From assembly GCA_028023455.1 (NCBI GenBank), contig JAQFVV010012416.1, forward strand, positions 2,039,767 to 2,103,766: DNA of 64,000 nucleotides, written 5' to 3'. Shown here one piece after another: positions 48,990 through 60,481 of this stretch. The stretch is from Epiperipatus broadwayi (lineage: Eukaryota > Onychophora > Udeonychophora > Euonychophora > Peripatidae). Position 1 is the first letter of the stretch; every line of letters starts with the position of its first letter. The position numbers and the translations under genes are program-made. The notes below the pieces were generated by a model. That model worked only from the letters and a program-made list of their open reading frames with translations, was not told where the DNA came from and ran no database searches.

Positions 48990-49690
48990 TTTCCTAAAGT
49001 TACTATATAAAGCTAAAGAAAGTGATTTAAGAACCTGCCTGCCTAGCCTCACCAAGCAAACATGGAGTCAATTAAATATTTAGTAATAGCCATGTGCATA
49101 ATTTATTCATGACACTCAAACTTTATATGCCATGGGATTTATATACCAATTTGGATCATGCCTGATAAGTAACATAACATAAAATTTTGCTTATAATCTT
49201 ATACTCATCATCTAATTTAATAACAACTCAGTCTTTAATGTGTCTTGATGTAGCCCGCACTCATGCCACAATTATGATTAATTGTTTTTGGTTTACAATG
49301 ATAAGGTATTTGCACAATAAATGTTTATTTTTCAAATATGATGTCATACTATGGATTAAATGAGTTTTTATCATTAAAAATGTGAGATGTTGAAAGTTGC
49401 TCTCTTCATATTATCACTTGTTAATATCCATTACTCATCACATATTCAATTTAATATATGCTATTTGTTAAACAAACATGATTTCACAATTTATTTTATA
49501 TAATGCTCTGGTATTCAATCTCATTATTAGTCCACTGCTTATTTAATATGTTTAATTCTTCGTGATTCATACTTACCAATAGAACAAGACTAATCATCCC
49601 TGATTTTAAACAAGAACTCTAAATTACTCTGTATATTTAACTTTTTGTGCAAATATAGGTTTTTTGAAAGAAAAAAAAGATTTTACTTAA
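48990..49690 (+). mobile_element. Second LINE family, 5'-truncated copy
   Basis: From tttcctaaagttactatata to about 49255 it matches the last codons and 3' UTR of the LINE at 55.6-56.36 kb. After a stretch of about 350 bp absent from that copy, the family's 3' terminal block (ctttttgtgcaaata, then ttttttgaaag) appears at about 49640-49690. Either this copy has an insertion or the other has a deletion. Confidence 0.75.
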
Positions 49691-50689
49691 AAAATAAATA
49701 AATCAATTATTTTATATAGCGCGATGTTTTAAAAACTGTAATAGTTAAACAGCATTAAGCTGTTGCATATGGCTTTGCAGATTTTAACTATAAATGACTG
49801 AATACTAACACTTCAAACACATGATAAAGTCTTTGGAAAAGATAGAGTGGCCACCTATCTTTTCGAACCCAAACGCGTTTGTATGGGCAAATCTTAAGTG
49901 TCTGAAAGTGAAAGCGTGAAGTTATTAAATAATCACTTTAAATTACTTTTACATGCTTGAATGAATGACGCTGGTGAAAATTACTAGAATTTGCGGTATG
50001 TCATTCTTATTTGAAATTAAATGTATGTAAATAAATCAACAGCTTAATGCTCTTTAATTATTAAAAAATAAATAGTAATGGATCCATATCTGTGAGTGTT
50101 TTTCTATTATCTCATTTCTCATTGGATATAGATTTTGTAAAGAAATTAAGAAATTAATAGAGCATTTTATATCATCTTCAAGAACATGGATCTTGGTAGT
50201 TTTTATGGTAAAAAGATGGATTTGAATATTGAAGTGCAAAACATACTCCAATATGTTACTGCATTTAAAAGATAAATTAATGGCATATAGAGCTGATTTT
50301 TTGTCATTTTATGTTTAACTAAAATATAAACTGGCTATTGATGTTAAGCAAAAGTTTTGGAAAAAAGTCACAAACTAGAAATGCTCTTTAGCTTTCTGAA
50401 TATAGTAATATTAAATCTACAGTGTAAGAGCGGAACTTATATTGTAATTGGAAGTAAAGCATTAATGAATAATGGATTTCCTAAGCAAAGGATTTTACAG
50501 TGAATTTAACATGTTTTTTTGTGGAAAGTCATCTCTATTGTTATAAATATTATTTTAAATGTACTCTTAAATATATTCTTTCAGTGGAAGAATATGGTTA
50601 AAAAAGAATACAATATATAGCTCTTGTTAGACAAGATTTTGAATATACAACGATAAGCACTGATATGTAGAACCACATTTATGAATTGT
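49691..50689. other. A+T-rich intronic DNA, nothing recognised
   Basis: No exon, RNA gene or known repeat. Confidence 0.4.
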
Positions 50690-50900
50690 CAAAATAAGAG
50701 TCATAGATCACATGACCCTATACTCTTAAGCTTGTAAGCTATAAACATTGCCACTTCCTCAACAAGCTTTGTGATAAATGCTTAGCTAGAGAAAGCATTT
50801 AAAATATCTCTGTTAGGACCCCCCCCAACCTCTGACTATGGTTTCATGCTCTGGCACTCCTCAGAGAGGTGCTAGGCTAGTTTCAGACACTATTGCGTAT
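50690..50900 (-). mobile_element. Retrozyme-like repeat F3, single minus-strand copy
   Basis: Carries F3 blocks on the minus strand (taagcatttatcacaaagct, cttacaagcttaagag) with the ribozyme region at its right side. Single copy, not tandem here. Confidence 0.8.
50824..50880 (-). ncRNA. Type I hammerhead ribozyme (F3, best copy)
   Basis: Minus strand: CUGAGGA (50864-50858), stem II gtgc-caga-gcat (50857-50846), GAAA (50845-50842), helix III from a two-pair stem in accatagt (50842-50835), cleavage base C50834. Helix I is a perfect 6-bp acctct/agaggt (50870-50865 with 50833-50828). Same strand as the KCNQ exon. Confidence 0.82.
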
Positions 50901-51284
50901 TGTTTTCATAGTTATTGCAAAACTCTGCTTTAATTGTTTTTTTGATTCCTCTCTTTTCTTTTTTTAAGTTATGATGACTGTAATTATTTTGAAAGTATCT
51001 GGTAAGGATGACATTGCCTTAGTATCAGAGTATTTATTAGTCAAACTTATTTCTGACCTATGACGTAAGTGTTCATTTAGTAGATGAGCAAAAAGAATTC
51101 ACATTTTTGGATAAAATGTGTGTGTGCCCTAAAATATTTTAACTAGAAAAGGCAGGTTGAATTTTGATCCATGAAACTTTAATTCTCCAATTCATCGTTC
51201 TGCTACAAGGCTACACCATAATATCCATTTTGACTTTGGAAAAAATATTTATAAAAATAAATGAATAATAATAAAAGAACTCTA
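50901..51284. other. Unassigned intronic DNA
   Basis: No recognised feature. Confidence 0.4.
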
Positions 51285-51505
51285 GATATGTGTGGAGATG
51301 ATAATCTGGACCAACTGACGAGTGCTGATTTAGCATGAAATACGTTTATTGGTGATTATTTATTTTTTTGAAATGTGTGTTATCAAGGGTAACAGCAGTA
51401 TGAGATAGTATGGATGGTTAAAGGTCGTGTGAAAGTGTGAGTTCAAACCCCCTATATATTACATATAGAAGTGCAGGTATGAAAAAGCCTGTACTATCGA
51501 AAAAA
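51285..51505 (+). mobile_element. Retrozyme-like repeat F1, single copy E
   Basis: Full order of the F1 B-box subtype: hammerhead, then tgagatagtatggatgg (A-box-like), then gtgagttcaaaccccct (B-box-like) about 35 bp later, and the end gtgcaggtatgaaaaagc. Confidence 0.78.
51299..51362 (+). ncRNA. Type I hammerhead ribozyme (F1, copy E)
   Basis: CUGACGA (51315-51321; the variable N is C, allowed), stem II gtgct-gattt-agcat, GAAA 51337-51340. Helix III atacgttt has one mismatch against the palindrome. Helix I accaa with ttggt and ataatc with gattat are kept. Confidence 0.75.
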
Positions 51506-51552
51506 AAATCATATTTTAAAATACTGGATAATATTTTTTTTTAAGCTTCTCA

Positions 51553-51656
51553 TTTTTTCCCCCTTATGTCATAGCATCAGCCGGGAGGCGAACCCACAAC
51601 CGTCTGCAACCAACTACTTGCTTGCAAGGCGGCTGCGATGAACTCACGGCTTGACA
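51553..51656 (-). mobile_element. tRNA-derived SINE, copy 4
   Basis: Minus-strand copy: gtcaagccgtgag at the 5' end, gtgggttcgcctcccgg and gatgctatgacataagg at the 3' end. The T-run on the plus strand is its A-tail. Confidence 0.85.
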
Positions 51657-51850
51657 ATTTTTTAAATGTTAAAATTGAAATAATTGTTCAACTATCTCAG
51701 AGCATCTTTTTTTCAAAATACATAGATTTAAAAAATACATTACGATTACTTCCTAGTTAAGGCAAACAATAACTATAGAATTAAGTATAAGCAGGATTAA
51801 AATTAGATCGACCTTAAAAACAAACTATCAACAAATAATTTCATGTTTTT

Positions 51851-51954
51851 TTTTTCATGTGTTAAAGCATCGGCCGGGAAGCGAACCCGCAAACCCGGGA
51901 CAACTGCTTGTAAAGCGGCTGTGCTGACCATTCGACCACCAACGCTTAACAAAG
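51851..51954 (-). mobile_element. tRNA-derived SINE, copy 5
   Basis: Minus-strand copy: aagcgttggtggtcgaatgg, cgggttcgcttcccgg, gatgctttaacacatg. The 14-bp aatttcatgttttt occurs at 51837-51850 and 51955-51968, a target-site duplication. Confidence 0.88.
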
Positions 51955-51968
51955 AATTTCATGTTTTT

Positions 51969-52807
51969 AATTAAATTTCTAAAAATTCAAATGACTCATC
52001 AGATGGGTATTCCAATTATGTTTAATATAACTATAGTTCCTACACAGACAGAGATACGTGTATATCATACAAACAGTTACAGAAATTTTATGAATATTTA
52101 ATTATCGGCATGTTGAAATTCATTACAATTTAATTATATCATTTTCTAAAATAATTGCTGAAAAAAGTAATTTTTTTGTTGTTATAAAAAGTAATAAATT
52201 TTTAATGGGATCGTTTAAAGATCAAAAATGTTGCCAGCGATGTAAAAATACAACTGAAATTTCAATACCTTGAGAATTATTATAAGCAATAACAATTTAT
52301 CTATGTGTATCTGTCATATCTCACCTTGCCTTCAAGTAATGGACTAGCTCAGCTTCCATCTTACTTTAATCTGATTGAATGTTCATCACCCTGAATTAAT
52401 GGATATACAAAACAGTTGGTGCAGTTACGCCAGGAACTTGACAATCTGCCTCATGTCTGATTATGTCTAGCAGCTTCCAGTTCGAACGTGAACTTGCCTC
52501 ACTGCTCATACTGCCGTTTAGCTTTAACAGTTGGTGTCTGACATTACCTCCAAATGGATTGACTATTTATGGTCAGATCCCTATCCATACTGAAAACAAT
52601 TAAGCATCACTGTGTATTGACTTATTTTTGTCACTGGACATATCTATTTGTATATTGGAGCATGCGCAGTTGAATTTTTGCAGTCCAAAAATTGAACTGC
52701 ACTTGCATCTACTTCAGACAGTGTAGTTTTGCTAGTTCTTTGTTGATATTAATTTTCTGCAATGATAAAATTAATAGGAATATTAATAACCCTCAATAAT
52801 AGATAAC
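51969..52807. other. hAT 5' flank and unassigned, less A+T-rich DNA
   Basis: About 52290-52620 is noticeably richer in G+C than its surroundings and has no recognised coding frame or repeat. The part nearest 52808 may be the 5' UTR and terminus of the hAT element; no clear inverted terminus was found. Confidence 0.4.
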
Positions 52808-54720
52808 ATGCCAAAGAGGAAGTATACTTATAATAATGAATATACAAAGGAATGAAGTTTTATAAAAACAGGGTGCAATGACTATCAAGCTAAATGTGAA
52901 TTGTGTCATGTTTATGTTAGTGTTTCACAGAGTGACAAATCTGACATATAAACTCATATAAACAGTCAGAAACACAAAATACATTTCTCAGGAGCATCAA
53001 TGTCCAAAAAACTAGACTGTTTAGCATTGTCAAAAAACAGCACAGAAGAAGACAGCATTGTAGCAAGTGAGTTAACAACAGTATATTATATATTGTTTGG
53101 CACCATTAATTATTTTGTTCAGTGGACTGTACTAATAATTTATTTAGTAAGATTTTTCTGGACTCGAAAATATTGCGCAAAAATTTTCATTTGAATGAAC
53201 TAAAATTACCATGTTAATTACACGGACCACAGTGTGAAGAATAAAAGTAATTTAAACAATGCTAAGTTCTTCAGTATATCCACAGATGCAAGTAATCATA
53301 ATGCAACTAAAAGGTTTCCTTCGATTTTATGTTATTATTCCAAAGATAACAGAATTCATATAAAGTTACTTAACACTTATAATTTACCAAATGAAACATG
53401 GAATGCTATTTATAATTTAATAGCAAATAGTTTAAAAGAATTTAATATTGACTCCAGAAAATGTATTGCATATGGAGTCGATAACACTAATGCAACTTTC
53501 AGCTGATGGAATAGAAAAGGAAAAAATCACATATTTTTTAAATTGTGTGAAAATATTAACAGAAATTTAATGAATGTGGGTTGTATTGCTCACATTTTGC
53601 AAAGCTCTGTGCAATCTAGTACTGAATGGCTACCATGTGATATTAAAGTCATTGAGGTAAAACAATTTTTCCTTTTTTTCTATATATACAGTTCGAACAG
53701 AAGAGTTAAAAGAATTTTGTGATTGCATACATATAGAATATTCAACTCTAATTTCACACTCTAAAACTAGATGGTTAAATTTGGGTATCTGAAGAGAAGC
53801 CACTGATAATTTTACTACTATTTTTTCAAAATACGATAAATGAGTGTTATCTTTTATTGGCCCATAATTTTCTATGTATTTTTAATAAACAAATTCTCAA
53901 AATTGAGAATAATAATATAACCATAATAGAAGTAATAAAAATAATATATGAAACAATTCAGATGAAAAAAATATGAATTGAAAATAAGAATTGAAAATAA
54001 ATTTATTCCACACTCTGTTGAGCAAATGTTTTTAAAAATTGATCTGTCAAAGACAGAAAAAAATTCCTTCAAAGAAGATGACCAAGAGCTATATAAAACT
54101 TCTTTAGCATATTTGGGAAAAACTACTTCAAAGTTTAGCAAATTTACATCTTTTAGTTGGATGATTTAAAAGAAATACCAACATGGAATGATATACTCTA
54201 TACCAGTATTGGTTTAAATAAGATTGGTATACCTATTTATGATAATCTATTAATAGATCAATTTGAAGTATTAAAAATTTTTGTCTCAAGCAAACTTGAA
54301 AACAATGAAACTGTTTGGTTTGAAAATTCATGCTGCTAACATTGGTCAAAAATCTTTACATCAAGTGTTGGTGGCCGAGTGGTTAACACAGCTGCCTTAC
54401 AAGCAGTTGACCCAGGTTCGCTTCCTAGTCGATGCTTTGACACATGAAAAAAAAAGTATCAAAAATTGTAGCAATATGCCAATATTATTTTGCATTATCT
54501 GCTTATAATGCAGATATGGAAAAAAAATTTTCCTTAATAAGTAGGCAATGGATGAAAGAAAGAAAGAAAGAGAATGGATTTGGAAACTGTAAATTGTATA
54601 ACTTTATGCAACTATAATATAAAAATGAGTTTTGTTGAATTTGATTACTACATTAGGGGCAATAAAAACCTATTACAATCTGTAAGTTTGAAATATAATA
54701 AAAGATAATAAGTATTTCAA
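52808..54720 (+). pseudogene. hAT transposase pseudogene (ZBED/DUF4371-like), split by a SINE
   Basis: Proposed start ATG 52808 (MPKRKYTYNNEY). A BED-type zinc finger follows (CELCHVYV...THINSQKHK), with TGA and TAA in frame. At 53234-53506 comes NAKFFSISTDASNHNATKR, with ETWNAIYNLI and CIAYGVDN, the catalytic-domain start of this hAT subgroup. Further broken pieces (GCIAHILQSS, YTVRTEELKEFCD, SKTRWLNLG) lie at 53575-53790, and frames at 53978-54169 and 54157-54339 follow. The dimerisation tail, ALSAYNADMEKKFSLISRQW then LLQSVSLKY, ends near 54710. A transposase would cut and rejoin DNA in the nucleus; this copy has stops and frameshifts and is dead. Confidence 0.9.
54354..54458 (+). mobile_element. 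tRNA-derived SINE, copy 6, inside the hAT pseudogene
   Basis: tcaagtgttggtggccgagt, ggttaacac, anticodon-arm-like gctgccttacaagc, B box aggttcgcttcct, gatgctttgacacatg and an A-run. The 8-bp tcaaaaat is duplicated at 54346-54353 and 54459-54466. Taking out the SINE and one duplicate joins the transposase reading frame exactly, so the SINE landed in an already defined hAT copy. Confidence 0.92.
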
Positions 54721-54884
54721 CAATCACATTTTTTTAAAAAAAATTATTATTCACTTTCCTTTCTTAAGTTCATTATTCTGTTACAATTCAGTCCCATGTG
54801 TAGTGAGCTATACCACATGCATGCAAAGACAACCGTGAGCCTCAATAGAGAGACTTAGAATAAACTACATTACCAGGATTCAAA

Positions 54885-55095
54885 ACATCACATGATCACT
54901 ATTTCTTATGCTAGCACATTACTGCTATTAAAACAGGCAAAACTCTCCATATAGTAGCGCCACTCAGTGCCAACCAGAGTAATCAATGGTTGTCAGATAG
55001 GAATTTTATGCACAAGCCTTCTGGAATCCATTGATTACTCTGGTTGGCACTGAGTGGCACCATTATATGGAGAGTTTTTACTGTTTTAATTACCA
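54885..55095. mobile_element. F4-derived foldback without ribozyme
   Basis: Two inverted F4 ends: aacatcacatgatcactatt to tcaatggttgtca, and ggaatccattgattactctg to atggagagtttttactg. The central ribozyme-bearing part is deleted. Confidence 0.75.
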
Positions 55096-55299
55096 GGATT
55101 CATAATACTGGGCTATAAAAAGGATTAGTCTTCACATCCTGATTTTTGATTGAACCGGTCTGGTAATCTTAGATACATTTTAAATGTAAAAAAAAAAATC
55201 TTTATTTTTATTTATTTCACCTATTATTTATTTATTAAACTATCAATAATTTTAAAGTGCAATTTTTAAGGATTTGGTCTGCTACTGGTAATGCTTATT

Positions 55300-55565
55300 A
55301 AATTCATACCAAGGACTACAATGTTCATATCTCCAGACTACATTCTACTTAATGGCTTTCATCAATGAGGATTTGAACTTAGATCAAAGGTATCTTTCAT
55401 CATCTAAGTTTGATCCCGAAAAACATTGTGTAAATTATAGATCATATAACATTAGTAGTCAAAATAAGTCATAGATCACATGACCCTATTCTCTTAAGCT
55501 TGTAAACTATAAACAATGAGGATTGCCAATTCATCAACAAGCTTTGTGATAAATGCTCAATAGCA
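55300..55565 (-). mobile_element. F4 and F3 retrozyme fragments
   Basis: About 55325-55380 is a decayed F4 ribozyme region. About 55450-55560 is the F3 3' part on the minus strand, matching 50690-50800 (tcatagatcacatgacccta; caagctttgtgataaatgct). It stops where the LINE target duplication begins. Confidence 0.65.
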
Positions 55566-55596
55566 AATTGTTTTTTTTCTATCAAAACAATTTATT

Positions 55597-56121
55597 CACT
55601 CTGGTAAATCTAGGACAGAGAATCTTATCCCAGTTGCAGTCCCTCATCTCATAAGGCTGACTAAATCCCTGAAATTGGAACCAAAGTTTGTGGATTTTTT
55701 GGTTAAGGTCAACCTTGGAGCTTTGCCTACTGGGATGTTTCTTTGTAATCAGAGGGTACACAACATCGATACAATATGTACTCTTTGTAGAAGATTTGAT
55801 GAATCCATCGAACCCATACTCTATCAATGTGAATGGTGGACTCGGTTACGGAATATTGCCCTACAGAGGATTACAGGATACATTTCTTCAAATGTCTTCC
55901 TTAATGATGCATTCAAAAATGAAAATTTTGGCTCCACCCGCCTGGCCACTTTCATAAATTTTATCATATGGAAGATTAGATGTAAGGTATTATTTGATAG
56001 AGAGTTGGTCAGCTCTATTGAAGACATTTTCCTAAAGTTATTATATAAAGCTAAAGAAAGTGATCTAAGAACATGCCTGCCTAGCCTTGTTGAGCAAACA
56101 TGGAGTCAATTAAATATTTAG
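55597..56121 (+). pseudogene. LINE ORF2 C-terminal fragment (second family)
   Basis: An open frame from the insertion edge to TAG/TAA at 56121, about 174 codons with no stop. It carries CTLCRRFDESIEPILYQCEW, a Cys/His motif like the C-terminal finger of L1/Tx1 ORF2 (C..C...C with a degenerate His), then IIWKIRCKVLFDREL and TCLPSLVEQTWSQLNI. The intact frame fits a recent insertion. Truncated before the reverse transcriptase, so non-functional. The ATG at 55675 is internal. Confidence 0.85.
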
Positions 56122-56360
56122 CAATGGCCATGCATATTATTTATTCATGACACTCAAACTTTACACGCCATGGGGTTTATATGCCAAATTAGATCACCCC
56201 TGATAAGTAACATAACATAAAATTTTACTCTTAATCCTGTACTCATCATCTAATTTAATAACCAATTAGTCTTTAATGTGTCAGACATGATTGTAAACAT
56301 GAATTCTATATTACAATATATATTTTACTTTTTGTGCAAATAAAGATTATTTTGAAAAAA
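55597..56360 (+). mobile_element. Second LINE family, young 5'-truncated insertion
   Basis: The 14-bp caaaacaatttatt lies at 55583-55596 and 56361-56374, a perfect target-site duplication bounding a 764-bp 5'-truncated LINE. It contains the ORF2 C terminus (open frame 55597-56121), a 3' UTR and the end gattattttgaaaaaa. It is distinct in sequence from the 14.7-kb LINE. Confidence 0.92.
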
Positions 56361-56374
56361 CAAAACAATTTATT

Positions 56375-58942
56375 TAGAATTCCAAAGAATAAATCTTAAT
56401 ATTTGGATTAACGAAATCCATTACAATTTTAATATTAATATATTATATACACATATTATTCAGAATTTTGTACATATATATTATCCACGTTTGTAAATAC
56501 AGTATTACAAAAATTAAACAACGAAGAATAATGTTTGCTTAATCATGGTATTACAATTTATAATTCTAATTACTATTATCTTAATTTAATTATACTTGAT
56601 ATTGTAATACTTCTAGCAAACAGCTACTCAATTACTTTTTAATTTAAAATTCAAATTACAGAATTTTCTAATTACACTATTTCCTAATATATTACAGATA
56701 TATATATATTTTAACGTTAATAAGATAATAAAGGTACGCTTTTCTTATTGCTGACGCTAAAAGCCTCTGAGAGTAAAAATTCTAGCAAGACTGATAAAAA
56801 CTCAAGTTAACTTAAAATGTACAAATGGGTTTAAATGAAAAATGATAAATGAGAAAACTAAGTCACTTAATAAAACAGATACAACCTGTTGCCATGGTAT
56901 CAAAATATAAATTGTTAGCAAAGAATGACCACTTGTTAACCTTTGACCTCTTCACAGTGAAAATAATGATAGAAGTAATAACAGATGGAACGCGTCCAAC
57001 ACAAGTAAATAAACATAACAATGTAATATCAAATAACAAACAAAAAAGCGAGAGCTTTTATCTGTTACTTTAAATTTATAAAAACATAACTGGCACAATA
57101 AATCTAAGTACAGTAAGAACTAAAAATATTATTAAATATGAAAGTTATAGAACCTTGTTAATAAAACTGTGCGATATATATTTTGAATAACAATATTAAA
57201 GATCCAACGGTTGAAATATTTTACAAATATATTTATATACACGGCACACATATAACCATGTAAATTTACCTCCAAGCAAAAACATTTCAAAATTTTTAAT
57301 TAACACATAGTATAATGCATCTTGATGAATAAAAACTTTACACTACACATATAAAGAACACAATAAAAGGTAGTAGAAAACCCAAAATTTTAGTGGCTGT
57401 AAGAGTATGAAACTCCTTGTCACCAATCACAATTATTTTTACAGTTATTATATAAATACTTATCTGTCCAGCCTATGATTAATTGGTGATGTTTATTTTC
57501 TAACTAAGAATAGCTAGATAGTCATTTTTCAATGATATTGAGTGGCTATTGGTTAAGAGTTAGGTGACTAATCGAAAATAAAACAAAAAAAAATTGCTTG
57601 TCATTATGAAAAAAATCCAGTGTTTATTCAATACAGATCTGGATGCCAAGTCATGGACATGGTGAATAAAAATGCCGACCACTATGATATAATGCCCATC
57701 TCAAAATAATAAATGGCTTTAAACAAAAATTCTACTTAAATATTGTAGCCAAAGTATGAATAAAAATTTGATTAAAAAAAAGATGATTTGAAAGAATATA
57801 GGAGAAAAACAAAAGTTATTAAAAGACTAAAAATTATGCATAATTAAGATTTAAAAATAACTTTTGATAGATTGAATACAGATTAAATTAATGCAGAAAT
57901 ACTGAAAATTCCCAAGCTATATATAAAATTAACCATCAGTGAATGTATGTATAAAATGAACCCATCTACACTTTAGTTTTGATTGTATATAAGCAAATCA
58001 TTTTGACTGCTTGACTTGTCAAAAAATGAGAAGATTTGTCGTCACTCTAAATCGGCTACTTTTTATCCCACGTATACATATTATACATCATTCGAAAGAA
58101 AATCAAAAGTTCTGTAAGATGGTGCCCTCTTCAGAATTATTTTACAAGTAAAAAATCAATAAAAATGACCATATATGTCAAACAAAACCAAAGCACCACC
58201 TCCTCACTACCTTTTCTTGAATCTTATTGGCTGTACAACTTCTATCAAAAAGGGAAATGGCTGCCAAAAAGTAAAAAGTTACGTTCGTTTTATTTTTATT
58301 ACGAAAATGATAAACGAATGTTTACAACATTTTAAACAATATTTGAATTGAATTACAAATTATTATTGATAAAATAATACTAAAAATCAAATTATTTTAG
58401 AAAAATAGTTAAGATATTACCAAGAATTATTTATTTATTGCTACATATTTATCATAACGTTAAAGTGAAAAAAAAAAGATTGCTGACACAATCTTTTTTG
58501 GTTGGTTGAATAGCGGTTACTTTTATTTCACCGCAATTGAATATTTTTTAAATTATAAATCAAATTTTATTTTTGAAAAGACTTTCGTTTACTTTCGTAA
58601 TCTGACAATTTAGTAATATACTTTTTACAAACGAAACTAACGTATTTATATTATTAAAAGTGATCTATTTTAACAATAGATTTTGTTAAAGTTGTGAGTT
58701 GGCCAATTCAAAGTTTTGATTTTTAACTCATTCGACCTATTAAATAATAATCGTTGAAAGGGTTAAATCATTAAGCATCACTTGATCACCATCTCTTAAG
58801 CTATTCTGAAATCACTATAACTAATTAGAATAAAAGGCTGAGTCTCATATTTAATTTCTAGATATCAGACTAACCTTCACTTAGTACATATAGTTCACTG
58901 GGGATATGAATCATTTCCTATTTAAGATACTTTCCCCCCTCT
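56375..58942. other. A+T-rich intronic DNA, little recognised
   Basis: A hairpin aaaagattg-ctgaca-caatctttt sits at about 58477. An F4 end fragment (catcacttgatcaccatctc) is at about 58776. A hammerhead-like CUGAAGA phrase on the minus strand near 58130 lacks a nearby GAAA. No gene. Confidence 0.4.
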
Positions 58943-59580
58943 TTAATCAATGTTGTATATTCTTTTAATAATTTTGTTGGTAAGTTTGACCAATGTATGT
59001 TTTTCCACATTTACAACATATTTCATAAATGCACTGTTCATCTTTATATATTTTGTAGAGATTAGAATTCTTTGCAATGTGCTATGGCATTGTAAAGTTA
59101 TTCTGATAAAATAGTGAATGTAGATTTTCTTTAGTTTGCTTGCCATCTCTAGTATCAATAATTATACTATGTTCATATCTTTGGTTTTTATTTAGATACT
59201 TCTCATTGTTGTTTGCTTAATGTTATTTTAATGATAGTTTTCCAAATCATCGGTTTCAGAACAAATTTATTTTTCTTTGTTCCATAGTGATATAATCCCA
59301 CTTTTTATATATCTGGCATGTTTAGACATATATGTGAAATATTTCCTGTCTGTGTAATTTTTTTGTAAACAACCACTTTGATTTAGTTAGGAGATAGTCC
59401 TTTTACATAGACATTTAAGAATGTCAGTTTTCTTTATTGTTCTAATTCTATTGTGAATTTAATTGAAGGGAATAAGTTATTGATATTTACTTAGAATGTT
59501 TGTGATAGTGTTTGCTAGTAACCATAACTAATTTTATTGAAAGAATTCTGTATTCTATGCTGGTCGAAAATGTTAACTGT
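58943..59580 (-). pseudogene. Penelope-like element fragment (RT end and GIY-YIG)
   Basis: Minus strand. The GIY-YIG core at about 58960-59035 reads CIYEICCKCGKTYIGQT. Upstream (59250-59500) are RT C-terminal traces: IQLKFTIELEQ, TFLNVYVKG and VVVYKKITQTGN, matching the FLD.....R and VYRK.T.T. elements of Penelope RTs. Several stops and frameshifts. Confidence 0.8.
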
Positions 59581-59839
59581 ATAATTTTACTATCATTAAA
59601 AGGAACATTAATATAGAACAAACTCTTATAAGAAATGGTTATCAATCAGCTATTATTTAAAAAATATATTAACAACAACAAAAACAAACAAACATCAAAA
59701 ACAAAAATGAAAAGACAAAAACAATGAAAGGTACTTATAGTGGTTTAGAACACAGACTTTCATGCTCCCTTTTGTCATCCACTTACAATACAGAAATGAT
59801 AGATACACTTTAAAAAATCTGCAATCAATATAATACCAG

Positions 59840-60130
59840 AATAGATTTTTAAAACCCTAACACATTACAAAGAATCCTATTTTCTATAAAAACTAAACTT
59901 AAAGTGCTAAAAAACGAGAACTGCCTTTATGAAATACCATATGAATGTGGAAGCACATGTATTGGGAAAATTAGCCACCTTGTTGGAAAATCAAATAAAA
60001 AAATAATGATCTTAATGGAGAAGATAGATGTGTCTGAAGCACCAAACTGTGTCTGTATGAATGAAAGCAACAAAAAATATTGAATAGAGGGGGTGGGTGA
60101 AAAATCAGAAAATTTAATGAAAAATAAGTA
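59840..60130 (+). pseudogene. Penelope-like GIY-YIG fragment, plus strand
   Basis: From 59907 the frame reads KVLKNENCLYEIPYECGSTC then IGK, the GIY-YIG start of a Penelope endonuclease, with sequence decay after KISHLVGK. The peptide differs from the 6.6-kb and 59-kb copies, suggesting a third lineage. Confidence 0.7.
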
Positions 60131-60481
60131 AACTGAATGTAGTCTTTGGCAGAGTAGGGTACTTGGTTAGAATATCATCTTAAATTTAGTATTCATTAAT
60201 CTTAAGGTTATTAGTTTAATTTCCATAATAAACTATCATCAGTTAGAAGACTATCACTAAAAGAATATAATACTACTTGAAATCATTGAGTTCCATATTA
60301 TCCTGCATATTATTACTAATAATTAAGTAATATTTAAAAAAGTTAGTCATTTTTAATACTACTTAAAAAAAGATAATGAATGATTACCTTTAAAATTAAT
60401 AAATGATCTGAATCACCACCTGTCTATCTTTTACCAAACCATATTTATAAATAAGCATTTATTTTATATAGTGTATGTTTA
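60131..60481. other. Unassigned A+T-rich DNA
   Basis: No recognised feature. Confidence 0.4.

Noticed and set aside
53872-54141. Minus-strand 89-codon protein
   Set aside because: Antisense to the hAT transposase pseudogene.
54361-54440. A real tRNA gene (Leu/Ser-like A box, good B box)
   Set aside because: It has an A-tail, a target-site duplication and several relatives with the same non-tRNA tail; the acceptor stem does not close. It is a SINE.
58110-58140. Hammerhead-like CUGAAGA on the minus strand
   Set aside because: No compact stem II and GAAA follow; only the seven-base match is present.
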